A DNA stretch of 64,000 nucleotides from the NCBI GenBank assembly GCA_900319245.1, contig ONNQ01000013.1, forward strand, positions 17,726 to 81,725. Reading direction: 5' to 3'. The stretch is from an uncultured Lachnospiraceae bacterium. GTDB lineage: Bacteria > Bacillota > Clostridia > Lachnospirales > Lachnospiraceae. The notes beneath the pieces were generated by a model. That model did no database searches. It was not told where the DNA came from and saw only the letters and a program-made list of their open reading frames with translations. Below, piece by piece: positions 1 to 9,385 of the stretch (positions are counted from its first letter, which is position 1; each line of letters opens with the position of its first letter). Both the position numbers and the translations under genes were made by a program.

Positions 1-1181
1 TTGTAGGGCGGCTTGATCGGGCCGTCCGCGCTCAGCTCGATCGAAGAGCCCGAGACAAAGGCGCCCGCCGCCATGATGACCTGGCTGTCATAGCCGGGCA
101 TATCGGAGGGCTCTGCCGTCACATAGCTGTCCACCGGCGAGGCGGCCTGGATGCCCTGACAGAACGCAATGACGCCTTCCGGCGTACCAAATGTGATGGC
201 CTGAATGATGTCGTGGCGGCTCTCCTTGCTGTCCGGAAGCACGTAGAATCCCAGGGGCTCATAGAGATTCGCAGCCAGGATCGCGCCCTTGAGGGCGGAC
301 GCTGTCACGGTCGGTCCCATGAAGAAGCCCTGATAGAAGGAAGGAAGCACATCCAGCGTGGCGCCGACTTCTTTGCCAAGGCCGGGGGACGTCAGCCGTA
401 CGGCCGCGTTCTCGACACACTCGTGGGTACCGGCGATATAGCCGCCGATCGGCGCAAGTCCGCCGCCCGGATTCTTGATCAGGGAGCCGACGATCATATC
501 TGCGCCGACGTCGGAGGGCTCCTGCCGCTCTACAAATTCGCCGTAGCAGTTGTCGACCATGCAGATCACGTCCGGACGCTGGCTCTTGATCGCGGAGATG
601 GCCTCCCCAATCTGGGCGACGCTCAGTGTGCGGCGGTCCTGATAGCCCTTGGAACGCTGGATCGTCACCAGATGGATTGCGGGATCTTCAAGCGCCTTAC
701 GGATGCCGTCAAAGTCAACTGTGCTGTCGGGCAAGAGGTCCACCTGCTTGTAGCCGATGCCGTACTCGGCAAGGGATCCCCTGGAGGGACGGATTCCGAT
801 CACTTCCTGCAGCGTATCGTAGGGAGCGCCGGCAGCGGAAAGAAGGACCTGTCCGGGGCGCAGATTGCTCATGAGGGCCAGGGCCAGCGCATGGGTGCCG
901 CATGTGATCTGCGGGCGCACCAGTGCGTCCTCGGTATGAAAGTAGGACGCGTACACTCTCTCGAGCCCGTCTCTACCGATATCGTCGTATCCGTACCCGG
1001 TCGTGCCCTTTAAATTCGCTTCGCCGATATGGGCGTCCTGCATGGCCTTGATGATCCTGAGCTGGTTGTATTCGGCTGTCTCGTCGATCTCCTGAAAGCG
1101 CTCTTTCAGGGATGTGAGAACAGGCTCGGCATACCTGAGAACCTGCTCGGAGATGCCGAACTGGCTGTAAATGGATTGCAT
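1..1181 (-). CDS. YnbB-type cystathionine beta-lyase/methionine gamma-lyase family protein (3' end cut off)
   Basis: A long open frame reads from ATG at 1181 to the window edge, so the C-terminus is missing. The protein is a fold-type I PLP enzyme of the group often annotated as aluminium resistance protein or methionine gamma-lyase family protein. The PLP lysine is expected in the SLIKNPGGG motif, preceded by a VDNCYGEF stretch carrying the usual cofactor-contacting Asp. AAAGGAGA lies about 10 nt before the ATG. It follows miaA by 23 bp and is probably the last gene of the mutS-mutL-miaA run, an arrangement familiar in Firmicutes. The physiological substrate is not settled for this family, and the aluminium label should not be taken as function. 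Confidence 0.85.
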   Translation of the reverse strand, partial: MQSIYSQFGISEQVLRYAEPVLTSLKERFQEIDETAEYNQLRIIKAMQDAHIGEANLKGTTGYGYDDIGRDGLERVYASYFHTEDALVRPQITCGTHALALALMSNLRPGQVLLSAAGAPYDTLQEVIGIRPSRGSLAEYGIGYKQVDLLPDSTVDFDGIRKALEDPAIHLVTIQRSKGYQDRRTLSVAQIGEAISAIKSQRPDVICMVDNCYGEFVERQEPSDVGADMIVGSLIKNPGGGLAPIGGYIAGTHECVENAAVRLTSPGLGKEVGATLDVLPSFYQGFFMGPTVTASALKGAILAANLYEPLGFYVLPDSKESRHDIIQAITFGTPEGVIAFCQGIQAASPVDSYVTAEPSDMPGYDSQVIMAAGAFVSGSSIELSADGPIKPPY

Positions 1182-1204
1182 AAATATTCAGTCTCCTTTG
1201 TAAG

Positions 1205-2203
1205 TCAAAATATAGATCCGGGACACGTACCCGGCAGTGTAAGTCTTTCTTCCGCGATTGCCTGCATATGGTCCCACAGGGCTTTTGTGCTGTCGAACTG
1301 ATCGAGATCCACCCAGATCACGTCCTTTTCACGGCGAAACCAGGTGAGCTGTCTTTTGGCAAAGCGGCGCGAATCTCGCTTGGTGAGCCTGACGGCTTCC
1401 GCGAGGTCATAGTCGCCTTCCAGATAGCCGTAAATCTGTTTGTAGCCGATGCCCTGCATGGCGGTGCTGTCTCTTGGAATGCCCGCGTCGCGAAGGCGGG
1501 CGACTTCCGCAAGAAGGCCGGCCTCCATCATCCGGTCGACTCTGCGGTCGATCCGGTCGTAGAGTTTCTTGCGGTCCATGGTGAGGACCAGGAACACAGA
1601 GCGATAGGCGGACGTTTTCTCCCGCTGCTCGGTGTTGTGCGCCGCAATGGACTGTCCGCTCTCCTCAATGAACTCCAGCGCCCGGATGACGCGCTTAATA
1701 TTGTTGGGATGAATAGCAGCGGCGGAGGCGGGGTCCCGCTCCTTGAGCATCTGGTGCACCACTTCCGGTCCCTGCGCATCTGCGATCGCCGCGAGCCGCT
1801 CCCGCAGCGGCGTGTTCTCTTCCATCTGGGTAAAATCGACGTCATAGAGAAGCGCCTGGATATAAAAGCCGGTTCCGCCGCACACGATGGGCAATTTTCC
1901 GGATTTTGCCACCGCATGGACAGTCTTGCGGGCCTCCTCCTGGAAGCGGACCACATTCCAGGTCTCCCAGGGGTCCACGCAGTCGATCAGGTGATGCGGT
2001 ACGCCCTGCATCTCTTCCGGCGTGACCTTGGCGCTGCCGATGTCCATGCCCCGATAGACCTGCATGGAGTCGGCGGAGATCACTTCGCCGTTCATGCGGT
2101 GGGCGAGTTCGACAGCAGACGCGCTTTTGCCGGAGGCGGTGGGACCTGCGATGATCAGTAATGGAATTTGACTGTGGGGGGCCTTGTCTGCCTTATCTGT
2201 CAT
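1205..2203 (-). CDS. miaA: tRNA dimethylallyltransferase MiaA
   Basis: MiaA transfers a dimethylallyl group from DMAPP to N6 of A37 in tRNAs reading UNN codons. The 332-residue protein has the P-loop GPTASGKS at residues 20-27, the SADSMQVYRG substrate loop just after it, and the MQGIGYKQ region near residue 245, all typical of the family. Length is normal. AAGGAG sits about 8 nt before the ATG. It starts 14 bp after the mutL stop, so it is almost certainly cotranscribed with mutS and mutL. The product of this enzyme is the substrate of MiaB, whose gene lies just upstream of mutS, so both steps of ms2i6A37 synthesis flank the mismatch-repair pair. Confidence 0.97.
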   Translation of the reverse strand: MTDKADKAPHSQIPLLIIAGPTASGKSASAVELAHRMNGEVISADSMQVYRGMDIGSAKVTPEEMQGVPHHLIDCVDPWETWNVVRFQEEARKTVHAVAKSGKLPIVCGGTGFYIQALLYDVDFTQMEENTPLRERLAAIADAQGPEVVHQMLKERDPASAAAIHPNNIKRVIRALEFIEESGQSIAAHNTEQREKTSAYRSVFLVLTMDRKKLYDRIDRRVDRMMEAGLLAEVARLRDAGIPRDSTAMQGIGYKQIYGYLEGDYDLAEAVRLTKRDSRRFAKRQLTWFRREKDVIWVDLDQFDSTKALWDHMQAIAEERLTLPGTCPGSIF

Positions 2204-2217
2204 TCATAAGCTCCTTT

Positions 2218-4251
2218 TCAGGTTACGATCCGCTTGAATTTCTTGTCCATATCGGCCTGGGAGAAGATGATCATAGTGGGTCTTCCGTGCGGGCAGTGAT
2301 AGGGATTGTCCAGTTTCAGAAGCTCGTCGATCAGGACTTCGGCCTCTTTGAAGCTCAGAAGCGAGTTGCCCTTGACCGCGGCCTTACAGGACATGGACGC
2401 GACCTTGGAGAGGATGGCCTGGGGCGTCCCGGTCATCTTCTCTTCCACAATCTCCTCCAGCGTCTCCCGCAGAAGCTCGGTGGGATCGTTTCCGTACAGC
2501 TCCATGGGGATCGCGCGGATCGCGTAACTGCTGCCGCCAAGGGGTTCAATCTCGTAGCCCATGGAGGCAAAAACCTGCTCGTGGGTGTGCAGCGCGCCTT
2601 CTTCACGCCCTGTCAGAGTGATTACAGAGGGCGGCACCAGCATCTGGGAGCCGGACGTAGAGGGATCATTGCTGTTCAGTCGCCGCATCAGTCTCTCATA
2701 GTTGACCTTTTCGTGGGCGGCGTGCTGATCGATCACAAGGAGCTTGCCCTCATACTGGATCAGCCAGTAGGTCTCGAAGACCTGTCCGATAATCCGAAAG
2801 CGCGGCTTGTTCTCCGGGATCAGGATCTTGGGCGTGTCATCTTCGGAAAAGTACGTGTTCTCAAACAGGCTGGCCTGCTTGAACGTGCCCTGGACGGGGG
2901 CAGCAGGAGCCGCCGTGTCCGCCTTCTCATCTGCGCGCGGCTCTGCCTGAATCCGCTTATCTTCGAAGAGAAAGTCCTCGAAGGCGATCCGGGAGGGACC
3001 GGTGGGATGCGGCACTGTCGCAGCGGGCTCCATAAAATGAATACCGGCACCGGCGGCTTCGGGTCGCGGCGCGCCCTGGGGCTGCTGGCTGTAAGGTGCC
3101 ATCGTCTCGCGAATCATGCGGACTCTCTCAAAGGGCTCCGGGTGGGCTTCGTTCTGCAGCCGCTGCTCGGCTTCTTCCTTCTCCGCCTTGCGCCGCTTGT
3201 TCTCCTCCGCCCGGGTCTCCAGGATTTCAGCGGGGATGAGCTCGGCGCCCGACAGGACGCGGTGCACACTCTCGTCGATAAAGTGGTAGACGGCTTCAGA
3301 CTCGGAAAAGCGCACTTCCATTTTGGTGGGATGGACGTTTACGTCCGCTTCCGCGGGCGGAAGGGTGAGGTGCAGAACGGCAAAGGGAAAGCGGTGCTGC
3401 ATGAGGTCGGTCCGGTAACCGGCTTCCAGCGCCTTGGACAAAATATTGCTCCGCAGCATTCTTCCGTTTACGAAAAAGACCTCGAAATTGCGGGTCGTTC
3501 GGCTGATGTCAGGACGCCCGACAAAGCCTTCCAGCTTGTAGGCGCCCTCCTGCGCCGTGAGGGGCAGGACCTTTTTGCTGATCTCCCGCCCGTAAATGCG
3601 GTAGAGAAGCTCTCTGAGATCGCCGTTTCCGGTCGTGTGGAGCTTTTCCTTGCCGTCGACGCGGTAATGGAACGAGATGCCCGGATGGGACAGCGCCTGG
3701 CGCTCAATGAGGTCGGTGATATAGCCGGCTTCTGTCTGCGGCTGTTTGAGAAACTTTAAGCGGACAGGCACGTTATAAAAGAGGTTTCGCGCCACAACGC
3801 TGGTTCCGTCCGGTGCGCCGATCTCCTCGAGGTCGAGCTTGACGGGCGCATTCTCCGAAAACCCCGTGAGGACCTGGTTGGTCGCGCGGATGCCGGTCAG
3901 GGAATCCCTGGTCTTGGTGATCATCTCGACCTGCGAGACCGCTGCGATACTCGAGAGCGCTTCCCCTCGAAAGCCAAGGCTGACGAGCCGCGTCAGGTCG
4001 CTGTCGTCCTGGATCTTACTGGTCGCATGGCGCTCGAATGCCTTGGAGATCTGGCTTTTCTCAATGCCGCAGCCGTTGTCGGTGACGCGGATCATCTTCT
4101 TGCCGCCCTCGCGGATCTCGCAGGTGATGGCGGTCGCACCGGCGTCAATGGCGTTTTCAATGAGTTCCTTGACCACGTTGACAGGGCGCTCCACCACTTC
4201 TCCGGCCGCTATTTTATTGATCGTATCTTCGCTGAGTAAATGAATTTCCAC
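2218..4251 (-). CDS. mutL: DNA mismatch repair protein MutL
   Basis: MutL couples mismatch recognition by MutS to strand incision. I start it at GTG 4251 (677 aa): AGAGG lies about 6 nt upstream and the protein then begins at the conserved N-terminus running into KIAAGEVVERP. The longer open frame would overlap mutS. The GHKL ATPase motif ENAIDAG is at residues 32-38. The C-terminal domain carries the endonuclease motif DQHA-x2-E-x4-E from residue 508 and CPHGRPT near the end, so this should be a nicking MutL as in organisms without MutH. A low-complexity, charged linker (about residues 345-470) joins the domains. It starts 46 bp after mutS. Confidence 0.97.
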   Translation of the reverse strand: MEIHLLSEDTINKIAAGEVVERPVNVVKELIENAIDAGATAITCEIREGGKKMIRVTDNGCGIEKSQISKAFERHATSKIQDDSDLTRLVSLGFRGEALSSIAAVSQVEMITKTRDSLTGIRATNQVLTGFSENAPVKLDLEEIGAPDGTSVVARNLFYNVPVRLKFLKQPQTEAGYITDLIERQALSHPGISFHYRVDGKEKLHTTGNGDLRELLYRIYGREISKKVLPLTAQEGAYKLEGFVGRPDISRTTRNFEVFFVNGRMLRSNILSKALEAGYRTDLMQHRFPFAVLHLTLPPAEADVNVHPTKMEVRFSESEAVYHFIDESVHRVLSGAELIPAEILETRAEENKRRKAEKEEAEQRLQNEAHPEPFERVRMIRETMAPYSQQPQGAPRPEAAGAGIHFMEPAATVPHPTGPSRIAFEDFLFEDKRIQAEPRADEKADTAAPAAPVQGTFKQASLFENTYFSEDDTPKILIPENKPRFRIIGQVFETYWLIQYEGKLLVIDQHAAHEKVNYERLMRRLNSNDPSTSGSQMLVPPSVITLTGREEGALHTHEQVFASMGYEIEPLGGSSYAIRAIPMELYGNDPTELLRETLEEIVEEKMTGTPQAILSKVASMSCKAAVKGNSLLSFKEAEVLIDELLKLDNPYHCPHGRPTMIIFSQADMDKKFKRIVT

Positions 4252-4297
4252 AATTATCCTCTTTTTTTGATCCAAGCGGTTTCTTATCCCTGCCTTT

Positions 4298-6985
4298 TTA
4301 TCCCTGCCAGCGGTTCTTGAGCTCGGTCTGCAGCCGATACAGGGTGTTGAGCGCATCGAGCGGCGTCAGGTTGGAGATATCGATCTCTTTGAGTTCCCGC
4401 AGAACGTCCTCGTCGCTCACGGTATCAAATAGGGTCATCTGGCCTAGATCCACCTCGTCGTAATGGCGGATCTTGGCGGGCTTTCCGGCGCTCTGCCCGG
4501 CTTTGGCCTCAATATTCTGGATCTTTTCGGTGATATCGCTGTCTGTCAGCTGCGAGAGAAGCTCCTTGGCCCTGTCGATGACAAGGTCGGGGAGTCCCGC
4601 CAGCTTGGCAACCTGGATACCGTAGCTCTTGTCGGCGCCGCCCTTGATGATCTTTCTAAGAAAGACGATGTCATCGCCCTTTTCCTTAACAGCGACGCAG
4701 TAGTTGCTGATATTGTCGATCTTGCCCTCGAGCTCCGTGAGTTCGTGATAGTGGGTGGCAAAGAGTGTTTTGGCACCGAGGTATTTCTTGTTGCTGATGT
4801 GCTCGATGACGGACCAGGCGATCGAGAGGCCATCGTAGGTGGACGTTCCTCTTCCGATCTCGTCCAGGATCAGCAGGGAGTCCCTGGTCGCGTTGCGAAG
4901 GATGTTGGCCACTTCGTTCATCTCGACCATAAAGGTACTCTGTCCGCTCCCCAGGTCGTCGGAGGCGCCGACGCGGGTAAAGATCCTGTCGACGACGCAC
5001 AGATCCGCGGAGGCAGCCGGCACAAAGCTTCCGATCTGGGCCATCAGGCAGATCAGGGCCACCTGGCGCATGTAGGTGGACTTACCGGCCATGTTGGGCC
5101 CGGTGATGATCGCGATCGCGTTCTTCTTACTGTCGAGCGTCGTGTCGTTGGAGATAAAGTCACCGGAGAGCATCTTCTCGACGACCGGATGGCGGCCGTC
5201 CTTGATGCGGATGACGCCCTTACTGTTGATCTGGGGGCGCACATAGCGGTTTCTCTCCGCCGTCAGGGACAGGGAGCACAGAACGTCCAGCATCGCCAGC
5301 GCTCTCGCGGCTTTCTGGATGCGCACGATCTGCCCGCCGACCGTGTCGCGGATCTCGCAAAAGCGGTCGTATTCCAGCGTATTGAGCTTGTCGTCAGCGT
5401 TGAGGATCATATCCTCGAGGGTTCGCAGCTTCTCGGACGTGTAGCGCTCAGAGCCGACCAGCGTCTGCTTTCTCTGATAGTCGTCCGGCACCATGTTCTT
5501 GAAGGAATTGGTGACTTCAAAATAATAGCCGAATACTTTGTTGTACTTGATCCGCAGGTTCTTGATGCCGGTACGCTGCTGGTCCTGCGACTCCAGATCC
5601 ATCAGCCACTGCCGGCCCTGGGTCTTGGCTTCGCGGAGCTTGTCAATATCGGCGTCGAACCCCGCGCGGATGATCCCGCCTTCCTTGACCTGGATGGGCG
5701 GCTCGTCCTCAATGGAATCAGAAAGGAGCTTTACCAGGTCGTCGAAGTCGTCCATATCGTCCCGCAGATCCTTTAAGAGGCCCTTGTCAAATTCCGCGAG
5801 GACCTGACGGATCGGCGCGAACATGCCAAGAGAGCTGCGCAGCGCGATCAGGTCTCTGGGGTTGGCGCTTCCGTAGCTGACTCTGGTCATGAGTCGCTCG
5901 AGGTCGTAGACGGGCTGCAGGTATTCGCGCATTTCGTCGCGGTCCACGGTGTTTTGGCACAGCTGCTCGATGGCGTCCAGCCTGTACTCGATCATCTCCC
6001 GGTCCACGAGCGGCTGCTCGATCATCTGATGGAGCTTTCTGGCCCCCATTGCGGTACCGGTCCGGTCCAGGACCCACAGAAGGGAGCCGCGCTTTTTCTT
6101 CTCGCGCATGGTCTCCGTGAGCTCCAGGTTTCTTCGCGTGGAGCTGTCGAGGAGCATGTACTTGCCGACGGTGTAGACGCTGATGCCCGTTATATTGGAC
6201 AGCGCGTTCATCTGTGTGTCGTAAAGATACCGAAGGAGCGCGCCGGCCGCGGTGCTGCCCGCCCGCTTGTCATCCATGCCCAGCGCGATCAGGCTGGACA
6301 CATGGAAATGCGAGAGGATCACCTTGTTCGCTGCCGCCTCGTCAAAATAGTGCACGCCAAGCGGATTGATGATGACCCCGAGCCGGTCCCGCAGGTCATT
6401 CAGATCCAGTCCGGAGAGCATGAATTCGTCGTTGCATACGATCTCCGCCGGCGCGCAGCGGATGATCTCGTCGTAGATCTTGCGGTCGCCCTCGGTCTGC
6501 GTCATGTAAAACTCGCCGGTCGTGACGTCCGCAATGGAAATGCCGCTCACGCCCTGCCTGCTGTACAGGATACAGAAGATAAAGTTGTTCTTTCCCTCCT
6601 CCAGGGAGTCCATATCGAGGTTGGTACCGGGCGTCACGATCCTTGTGACTTCGCGCTTCACCATGCCCTTTGCAGTGCGGGGGTCCTCCACCTGGTCGCA
6701 GATGGCGGCTTTGTAGCCCTTCTCCACAAGGCGCGTCAGGTAACTGTCCAGGGCGTGATAGGGCACGCCGCACATGGGCGCGCGCTCGGGTAGACCACAG
6801 CTCTTGCCCGTAAGGGTCAGCTCCAGCTCCCGGGAGACGATCTCGGCGTCCTCAAAGAACATCTCGTAGAAGTCGCCGAGCCTGTAAAAGAGGATACAGC
6901 CCGGATATTCCTTTTTGGTCTGCAGATAATGCTGCATCATAGGACTCAGTTTGGACAGGTCCTGATCTTCCAGCTTCATACTCAT
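4298..6985 (-). CDS. mutS: DNA mismatch repair protein MutS
   Basis: MutS recognises mismatches and small loops and recruits MutL. The 895-aa protein has full MutS1 architecture: the mismatch-binding Phe-x-Glu in GDFYEMF (F39, E41), the connector, lever and clamp domains, then the ABC-type ATPase with Walker A GPNMAGKS and Walker B LLILDEIGRGTS. An AAGG box lies 6 nt before ATG 6985; a second ATG two codons in is possible. It lies downstream of miaB (56-bp gap) and upstream of mutL and miaA in one apparent operon. A second, shorter MutS-like ATPase at 16.7 kb is a different subfamily. Confidence 0.98.
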   Translation of the reverse strand: MSMKLEDQDLSKLSPMMQHYLQTKKEYPGCILFYRLGDFYEMFFEDAEIVSRELELTLTGKSCGLPERAPMCGVPYHALDSYLTRLVEKGYKAAICDQVEDPRTAKGMVKREVTRIVTPGTNLDMDSLEEGKNNFIFCILYSRQGVSGISIADVTTGEFYMTQTEGDRKIYDEIIRCAPAEIVCNDEFMLSGLDLNDLRDRLGVIINPLGVHYFDEAAANKVILSHFHVSSLIALGMDDKRAGSTAAGALLRYLYDTQMNALSNITGISVYTVGKYMLLDSSTRRNLELTETMREKKKRGSLLWVLDRTGTAMGARKLHQMIEQPLVDREMIEYRLDAIEQLCQNTVDRDEMREYLQPVYDLERLMTRVSYGSANPRDLIALRSSLGMFAPIRQVLAEFDKGLLKDLRDDMDDFDDLVKLLSDSIEDEPPIQVKEGGIIRAGFDADIDKLREAKTQGRQWLMDLESQDQQRTGIKNLRIKYNKVFGYYFEVTNSFKNMVPDDYQRKQTLVGSERYTSEKLRTLEDMILNADDKLNTLEYDRFCEIRDTVGGQIVRIQKAARALAMLDVLCSLSLTAERNRYVRPQINSKGVIRIKDGRHPVVEKMLSGDFISNDTTLDSKKNAIAIITGPNMAGKSTYMRQVALICLMAQIGSFVPAASADLCVVDRIFTRVGASDDLGSGQSTFMVEMNEVANILRNATRDSLLILDEIGRGTSTYDGLSIAWSVIEHISNKKYLGAKTLFATHYHELTELEGKIDNISNYCVAVKEKGDDIVFLRKIIKGGADKSYGIQVAKLAGLPDLVIDRAKELLSQLTDSDITEKIQNIEAKAGQSAGKPAKIRHYDEVDLGQMTLFDTVSDEDVLRELKEIDISNLTPLDALNTLYRLQTELKNRWQG

Positions 6986-7041
6986 GCATTACCTTCATTT
7001 CTATTCATAATACTTTTATTCGTAAAATCTCTCTTCAACAA

Positions 7042-8505
7042 TTATTCTTCGACAATTTTGCCAAAGTAATAGAATCCGCGGCACTCCTCAAGAAGGACCG
7101 GCACAAAACGGCCGATCAAAGAGGCGTCGCCCGGCACATGGACGATCATGTTGTTGGAGAGGCGGCAGGTCACATAGCCCTCCTTCTGGCTGTTCACTTC
7201 CTCGACGAGGCCTTCCATGACACGGCCTGCGAGCGCTGCAGATCTCGTCCTGGCGCTCTCCTGCACGGCGGTGAGGACCTTGTTAAAGCCCTCCTTGACC
7301 ACGTCTTCGGGGACCTGGTCTTCCATCCTGGCAGCGGGCGTGCCCCGTCTGGGAGAATAAATAAAGGTATAGGCGTTATCGAACCCGACGCGGCGGATGA
7401 CGTCCAGCGTATCCTCGATATCCTCTGCGGTCTCGCCCGGGAAGCCGACGATGATATCCGTCGTGATCGATACGTCCGGAATCTCTTCGCGGATCTTCAG
7501 GGCCAGTTCGATGAACTGCTCCTTGGTATAATGGCGGTTCATCCTTTTGAGAATCCGGTCAGAGCCGCTCTGCAGAGGCAAATGGACGTGTCTGGCTGCC
7601 TTGGGATTGTCCCGGATCACCCGGATCAGGTCGTAGGACAGATCCTTGGGATGCGGCGTCATAAAGCGGACGCGCCGGATGCCGTCTACTTTACATACTT
7701 CGTCTAAGAGCTCGGCGAACGTGATGGGATTTTCGAGTCCCTTTCCGTAGGAATTGACGTTCTGTCCAAGCAGCATGATCTCGCGGACGCCGTCCTGCGC
7801 AAGGCTCTCCGTCTCGCGCAGAATCTCTCTGGGGTCTCGGCTTCTCTCCCGCCCGCGCACATAGGGGACGATGCAATAGCTGCAGAAATTGTCGCAGCCA
7901 AACATGATATTGATGCCGGACTTATAGGAGAATTTTCGCTCGACGGGCAGATTTTCCACGATCTGGTCGGTCTTTTCCCAGATATGGGCCGCTTTCTTGT
8001 CCGTGCTGTAGACTTCCCACAGATACTGGGCGAAGCGGTAGATGTTGTGGGTGCCAAAAATCAGATCCACGAAGGGATAGCTCTTTCTGACCTTGTCGAC
8101 GTTGCCCTTCTCCTGCATCATGCAGCCGCAGATCGCGACCTTCATATAGGGATTTTTCTTCTTAAGGTGGCTGATCCGGCCGAGGCGCCCGAAGGTGCGC
8201 TGGTCGGCGTTATCCCTGACGGTGCAGGTATTAAAGATGACAAAATCCGCCTCCTCGGTCTCGACAGGGGCAAAGCCGGACTGCACCAGGATGCCGATCA
8301 GCTTCTCGGAATCTCTTGCGTTCATCTGGCAGCCGAAGGTGACTGTGCAGGCAGTCAGCTGCCGCCCTGCCTCTTTGGAGCGCTCCGCGATCAGTGTGCG
8401 GAGCTTGCCGATATAATAGAGCTCCCGGCTGTGTTCATCCGAGGGCTCCGGACCCATCAGGTCGATGGCTGCGATCTCTTCTTCCAGTTTCGTATCTGTA
8501 TACAT
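7042..8505 (-). CDS. miaB: tRNA-2-methylthio-N6-dimethylallyladenosine synthase MiaB
   Basis: MiaB is a radical SAM methylthiotransferase that converts i6A37 to ms2i6A37 in tRNA. I choose ATG 8505 (487 aa) because GAGG sits exactly 6 nt before it, and the ATG four codons upstream would overlap that site. The N-terminal UPF0004 domain has its three cluster cysteines (about C59, C94, C128). The radical SAM CxxxCxxC motif is at C204, C208, C211, and a C-terminal TRAM-like domain covers roughly the last 65 residues. MiaA, which makes its substrate, is encoded three genes downstream, supporting joint expression with mutS-mutL. Confidence 0.96.
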   Translation of the reverse strand: MYTDTKLEEEIAAIDLMGPEPSDEHSRELYYIGKLRTLIAERSKEAGRQLTACTVTFGCQMNARDSEKLIGILVQSGFAPVETEEADFVIFNTCTVRDNADQRTFGRLGRISHLKKKNPYMKVAICGCMMQEKGNVDKVRKSYPFVDLIFGTHNIYRFAQYLWEVYSTDKKAAHIWEKTDQIVENLPVERKFSYKSGINIMFGCDNFCSYCIVPYVRGRERSRDPREILRETESLAQDGVREIMLLGQNVNSYGKGLENPITFAELLDEVCKVDGIRRVRFMTPHPKDLSYDLIRVIRDNPKAARHVHLPLQSGSDRILKRMNRHYTKEQFIELALKIREEIPDVSITTDIIVGFPGETAEDIEDTLDVIRRVGFDNAYTFIYSPRRGTPAARMEDQVPEDVVKEGFNKVLTAVQESARTRSAALAGRVMEGLVEEVNSQKEGYVTCRLSNNMIVHVPGDASLIGRFVPVLLEECRGFYYFGKIVEE

Positions 8506-8605
8506 TCTTATCCTCATGCCGAAGCGCTGCGCGCCGCGGGTTTCCTTGTTTTCCTGTTTCTATCTTTCCTCTATTTACACAAACCATACTATAAAGGGCA
8601 AACGG

Positions 8606-9385
8606 TCATTCCGCTACTCTGTAGAGGTAGGCACGCCCTTTCGTGCCGGTCTTCTCGATGACGCCGAGTTTTCTTAGGATCAGCGCTTCCGTCGAGAAAC
8701 TCTCCCTGGGATAGCCGCAGCTTCTGGCCAGTTCTTTGGCCGTAAAGGGTTCCTTAAGATCATAGGGAATGAACTGCATGTAGTCCCGGGGATCTGTGAG
8801 AAGCGTCTCCCCGACGATCCTTGTGGGAACGCGGTCATAGCGGTGGGAGCCCCGCTTGCCGCCCCGGCCCCATCCGTCCTGCAGCCGGTACTCCTCCATA
8901 TCCAGAAGGATCAGCTTGATGGAGAGATTGGGGTGATCGAGGTAGGACGAGATCTTGTACAGCTCGCGAAAGGCGTTGTAAAAGGTCCCCTTCTTGGGCG
9001 AGCGGCTCCGCTTTCCCAGCTCTCCGGTCTCCGGATCGATCCAGGTCACCCACTTGGCGGCGGGAATCGGATAGACCACGGTCACCCGGTAGGCGGGGAG
9101 AAAGGCGTCCAGCTTGTCCCGCAGATACCCCATGTTGGCGGTCTGGATCTCCGTGATCGACTCTGTCTCCCGGCAGTAAATATCCGCTATATAGTTCCCA
9201 ATCGGGATTTCGTGATGGTCCTCGTCAGGGTCCTCGTACGCCTTAAGAACGGCATGCAGAGTCTTTTCCTTCTGCATGCCGATGCCATGACGCGCCCGGT
9301 CGCCCGGACGGACAATTGTGTCCAGGGCCTTTTGAAACCGCTCGTCTCTTCCTTCATTTGTGCAGGTGTCTGCGCACGTAAGCAA
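8606..9385 (-). CDS. Conserved hypothetical protein with winged-helix-like C-terminus; start uncertain
   Basis: The coding potential is clear from about residue 10 (DERFQKAL) to the end. I recognise the family only as a conserved Firmicutes hypothetical. The core has acidic and aromatic patterns (VADI-type strand, ITEIQTANMG, VVYPIPAAKWVTWIDPETGE) that recall nuclease-like folds, but this is inference. The C-terminus (AKELARSCG...LRKLGVIEKTG) looks like a winged helix. No ATG fits the N-terminus. A TTG at 9385 has GGGGAGG 8 nt upstream inside the preceding gene and gives 259 aa. Alternatively, one missing base near 9348 would join the frame to an ATG that overlaps the upstream stop codon. It overlaps the DUF5662-like gene either way. 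Confidence 0.7.
   Translation of the reverse strand: MLTCADTCTNEGRDERFQKALDTIVRPGDRARHGIGMQKEKTLHAVLKAYEDPDEDHHEIPIGNYIADIYCRETESITEIQTANMGYLRDKLDAFLPAYRVTVVYPIPAAKWVTWIDPETGELGKRSRSPKKGTFYNAFRELYKISSYLDHPNLSIKLILLDMEEYRLQDGWGRGGKRGSHRYDRVPTRIVGETLLTDPRDYMQFIPYDLKEPFTAKELARSCGYPRESFSTEALILRKLGVIEKTGTKGRAYLYRVAE

Noticed and set aside
2161-3759. Plus-strand open frame of 532 codons across mutL
   Set aside because: It lies antisense to a fully conserved MutL, has no ribosome binding site and its translation is Gly/Leu/Val/Arg-rich without motifs, as expected for a high-GC shadow frame.
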